From: Ramlibacter terrae | Lineage (GTDB): Bacteria > Pseudomonadota > Gammaproteobacteria > Burkholderiales > Burkholderiaceae_C | Length of the DNA stretch: 64,000 bases | Direction of reading: 5' to 3' | Assembly (NCBI GenBank): GCA_013127575.1 | Contig: CP053418.1 | Coordinates: 62,001-126,000, forward strand | Part shown: positions 60,908 to 64,000 of the stretch, piece after piece | Layout of the letters: every line of letters starts with the position of its first letter | Position numbering within the stretch: the first letter of the stretch is position 1 | Made by a program: the position numbers and the translations under genes | The notes under the pieces: generated by a model | Seen by the model: only the letters and a program-made list of their open reading frames with translations | Databases searched by the model: none | Told to the model about the DNA's origin: nothing

Positions 60908-63202
60908 TTGGCCAAGCGTTCGCTGGATCTGCAAGTGCTGCCCTCTCCCGGCCTGAAGGACGCGCCCGTCCTCGACCTGATGTGTTCGCACTTCGTGCTG
61001 ACGCTGGCGGCCAAGCAGGGCGCCAAGTTCAACGTGCGCCGCGACCTCAACGGCCTGCTGTCGCTGGCGGGCCGGCACTGGTGTGGCCGGCGCCTTCGCT
61101 CGATCGCCTCCGCGAATTCCTCGGCCGCCGCTGCAAGGACAACGAGTTCTGGCGCGGCCACGAACAGCTCGCCACCCGCGAGTTCCTCGACCGCCACGGC
61201 GTCTGGCGCGGCCCGTACGAGGAAGGCACGCTGTTCTTCTACCTCGACGAATACGCGAAGGACCAGCCGAAGGACCTGCTGTCGGTGCTGGCCGTCACCG
61301 GCGACTGGCTGACGCACGCGCTGAAGAAGCATTCGACGCTGGTCGAGAAGAACATCGACGCGCTCGCCAGCCTGCTGCAGTTGAACAAGGCCGAACGCGC
61401 GCTGCTGCTCTACGGAACGCTGGCGCGCTACCAGCGCGACCTGCGCAGCCTGCTGGTGGAGTTCAAGGTCAACAACGCGCCCGAGGCTTATGCGGCCATC
61501 GCCGAAGTGGCCGGCGTGAACGCGGCCGAGGTCGGCGAGGCGCTGCGTGCCGGCTCGCGGCTGGAGCGCATCGGGCTGGTGGAGAACCTGATCTCCGAGC
61601 ACAACATCACGGACCTGGCCGACCTGATGAAGGTCAGCGAGAAGCTGCCGCCGGTGCTGATGCGCGAGTACGCGACCAGAGCGAGCTGATGGCGGTGTTC
61701 ACGCGGCCGTGCGCCAAGAGCGAGCTGGCGCTGGACGACTTCTCCTTCGTGGCCGAAGACGCGCGCGTGCTGCGATCGCTGCTGCGCAATGCCATCGACC
61801 GCAAGGAGCCGGGCGTCAACGTGCTGCTGTACGGCCCGCCCGGCACCGGCAAGACCGAGCTGGCCAAGGTGGTGGCGCAGGCGGCGGGGCTGGAGCTGTT
61901 CGAGGTGGAATATGCGGACCGCGACGGCAATTCGCTGAGCGGGCGTGACCGTTATCGCTCGCTGCAGATCGCGCAGGTGTTCCTGAAAGGCAGCGCGCAG
62001 GCGGCGCTGCTGTTCGACGAAGTGGAAGACGTGTTCCCGCCGATCTCCAGCGAAGCGGCGCAGATGCTCGCGCGCGCCGAGCAGGTGGTCGCGCCGCCCT
62101 CCGGCAGCGTGAGCGGCAAGGCGTGGGTCAACCAGATCCACGGAATCGAACCCGGTGCCGACGATCTGGGTCACCAACCGCATCGAGCAGATCGACCCGG
62201 CGTTCCGCCGCCGTTTCGCCTACCACCTCGAACTGAAGTCGCCGCCGCCCGGCGCCCGCGAAGGGCTGGTGCGCAAGACGCTCGAAGGTGTCACGGTCTC
62301 CGAGGCCTTCGTGGGGAAGCTGACGGAGCGCAAGGGCCTGACGCCGGCGCAGATCCGTACCGCCGTGCGCTTCGCCACGCTGGCGGGCGCCGCAGACGTC
62401 GCCGCCGAAAGCCTGATCGAACGGCAACTGCGCAACGCCGACCAGGCCCGGGCAACCGGCCGCAGGAGGCGGGGATGCGTCCGGCTGTCACGCAGTACGA
62501 CCGGAGATGCTGAACGTCGAGTCGCGCTTCGAGGTGCCGCGCATCGTCGAGGCGCTGAAGGCGCGCGGCCACGGGACCCTGTGCTTCTACGGCGCGCCGG
62601 GCACCGGCAAGACGGCCCCGGCCGAGCACATCGCGCGCAGCCTGGAGCGCCCGCTGCTCGTGAAGCAGGCCAGCGACCTCATGAGCAAGTTCGTGGGCGA
62701 GACCGAGCAGAACATGGCGGCGATGTTCCGCGAGGCCGAAGCCGAAAAGGCGGTGCTGCTGCTCGACGAAGCCGACAGCTTCCTGCAGGACCGCCGCGGC
62801 GCGCAGCGCACCTACGAGGTGACCGAGGTCAACGAGATGCTGCAGGGCATGGAGCGCTTCGCCGGCATCTTCATCTGCACCACCAACCTGATGGAGCGCA
62901 TCGACCGGGCGGCCCTGCGGCGCTTCGCCTTCAAGATCCGCTTCAAGCCGCTGATGCCAGCGCAGCGCGAGCGGATGTTCGTGATCGAGGCGCTGGGCGG
63001 AGATGCGGCGCTGCTGTCACCGGCGGTCGCGGCGCGGCTGGCGAAGCTGGAGCAGCTGTGCCCCGGTGACTTCGCGGCGGTGAAGCGGCAAGTCGAGATC
63101 CTGGCGGCGCGGTTGTCGCCGGAGGAGTTCATCGAGCAGCTCGAGGCGGAGCATAGGATCAAGCCCGAGGTGCGGGAGGCGCGGAATATCGGGTTCGTTT
63201 GA
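60908..63202 (+). CDS. Double-AAA+ ATPase (CDC48-like arrangement)
   Basis: About 766 aa when repaired. N-terminal domain of about 250 aa with no recognised fold (KDLLSVLAVTGDWLTHALKK, NNAPEAYAAIAEVAG). AAA1: Walker A LLYGPPGTGKTELAKVV, Walker B ALLFDEVEDVF, sensor IWVTNRIEQIDPAF, Arg finger FRRRFAYH. AAA2: FYGAPGTGKTA, VLLLDEADSFL, ICTTNLMERIDRAAL, RRFAFKIRF. TTG start at 60908 with GGAGG four bases upstream. Breaks near 61085, 61672, 62132-62155, 62449 and 62506, most at CCTGG. Probably a hexameric remodelling or unfoldase machine; target unknown. Confidence 0.78.
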
Positions 63203-63213
63203 ACAGGCTGTGG

Positions 63214-64000
63214 TCAGTCCATCGCCCGCAGCACATCCAGCACCGCCGGACCGTACTTGTCCAGCTTGGCCGCGCCGATGCCGCTCACCCCTTCGAGATC
63301 CCGCAGCGACTGCGGCGCCAGCGCCGCGATGGCGGCCAGCGTCGCGTCATGGAAGATCACGTAAGCCGGCAGGTTGTGCTCGCGCGCGATCTCCGCGCGC
63401 CACGCCTTCAGCGCCGTGAAGCGCTGCTGCCCATCCGCCGTGAGGTTCGCCGCGGCCGCGGACGGCGCCTTCGAGCCGCCGCTGCTGCGCGTGCGGCGCC
63501 GTCCGGCCGGGGCGCTGACCGACTCGCGCAACCGCACCTGCTGCTCGCCCTTCAGCACGGCCCGTGACCCCGCCGTGAGCTGCAGCGTGTTGTAGGCGCT
63601 GGCGTCCACCGCCACCGCTTCCGTCGCGATGAGCTGCCGCAGCACGCCGCGCAACTGCTGTTCCGAGAACGCCGCGCCGATGCCGAAGGTGGAGAGCTTG
63701 TCGTGCCCGAACTGCGCCACCTTCTCGGTCGCCTTGCCGCGCAGGATGTCCATCAGGTGCCCGGCGCCGAAGGTGATGCCGCTGGCCTGGTGCACGCGAT
63801 AGATCGTCGACAGCAGCATGCGCGCGGCCTCGGTGCCGTCCCACACGGCCGGCGGCTGCAGGCAGTTGTCGCAGTTGCCGCACGGCCGGGATTTCTCGCC
63901 GAAGTACGCCAGCAGCCGCACGCGCCGGCAGTCGGTCGCCTCGGCCAGCGCCAGCAGCGCATCGAGCTTGCCGCGCAGCACCTGCTTGAATTCCTCGGCG
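63214..64000 (-). CDS. recQ: ATP-dependent DNA helicase RecQ, C-terminal part (partial)
   Basis: 262 residues reach the window edge; the helicase core is outside. Seen: EEFKQVLRGKLDALLALAEA, the RQC zinc cluster CRRVRLLAYFGE...CGNCDNC, the RQC winged helix (GHLMDILRGKATEKVAQFGH, LSTFGIGAAFSEQQLRGVLR), an Arg/Ser linker and the HRDC domain ending LEGVSGIGAAKLDKYGPAVL. Standard RecQ architecture. It ends 11 bp after the stop of the convergent AAA+ gene. Confidence 0.94.
   Translation of the reverse strand, partial: AEEFKQVLRGKLDALLALAEATDCRRVRLLAYFGEKSRPCGNCDNCLQPPAVWDGTEAARMLLSTIYRVHQASGITFGAGHLMDILRGKATEKVAQFGHDKLSTFGIGAAFSEQQLRGVLRQLIATEAVAVDASAYNTLQLTAGSRAVLKGEQQVRLRESVSAPAGRRRTRSSGGSKAPSAAAANLTADGQQRFTALKAWRAEIAREHNLPAYVIFHDATLAAIAALAPQSLRDLEGVSGIGAAKLDKYGPAVLDVLRAMD

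Overview
The window is about 64 kb of very GC-rich DNA from a betaproteobacterium of the order Burkholderiales, most likely Comamonadaceae (Ramlibacter/Variovorax-like). The assignment is an inference. It rests on the gene order mnmG-rsmG-lysE-parA-hydrolase-parB, the many Bug-type (tripartite tricarboxylate) binding proteins with adjacent LysR regulators, the class II aldolase and AtuA families, and the protein sequences themselves. No rRNA, tRNA, CRISPR array, prophage or insertion sequence was found. The assembly carries many single- and double-base errors that break most long genes, including housekeeping genes. A large share sit exactly on CCWGG pentamers. Broken genes are therefore given as single CDSs with the break positions stated, not as pseudogenes.

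Layout. 1-5.9 kb: end of a copper P-type ATPase, old-yellow-enzyme reductase plus GST, an AsmA-like protein, a transglutaminase-like protein, and an AraC regulator with a class II aldolase. 6.0-12.4 kb: a complete branched-chain-amino-acid-type ABC importer (binding protein, livH, livM, livG, livF) followed by a vanillin/salicylaldehyde-type aldehyde dehydrogenase, which suggests uptake and oxidation of an aromatic or related compound. 12.4-18.4 kb: chromosome segregation and tRNA/rRNA modification block (mnmG, rsmG, lysE-type, parA, parB) with three parS sites inside mnmG and rsmG, so this part is probably close to the replication origin. 18.4-28.9 kb: lipoprotein, a tail-to-tail two-component pair, FAD-linked dehydrogenase, two EF-hand proteins, cobalamin adenosyltransferase, thioesterase, NCS2 permease, and a TetR/small protein/hydrolase module with two matching operators.

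29-48.4 kb: catabolic region. It holds acetoacetyl-CoA synthetase; LysR, Rieske oxygenase and aldolase; a DMT exporter; a divergent MarR/flavin reductase versus NicX/NicD/acyl-CoA-dehydrogenase-fold cluster that looks like a pyridine-ring degradation unit; an M14 peptidase; a Bug/AtuA pair with LysR; a lone molybdenum-hydroxylase large subunit; and D-amino-acid dehydrogenase with an ArgP-like regulator. 48.4-64 kb: small membrane protein, UspA, metallophosphoesterase, another Bug/LysR pair, small basic proteins with a terminator, a potassium module (KdpD-like kinase, OmpR-type regulator, Kup), GTP-dependent PEP carboxykinase, a small membrane protein, thioesterase plus threonine dehydratase, a double-AAA+ ATPase, and the C-terminal part of RecQ running off the end.

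Two families of short palindromic intergenic repeats (three and four copies) punctuate gene ends. The most interesting items for follow-up are the pyridine-type cluster, the paired TetR operators, the double-AAA+ ATPase, the Kup-linked two-component system and the CCWGG-centred error pattern.
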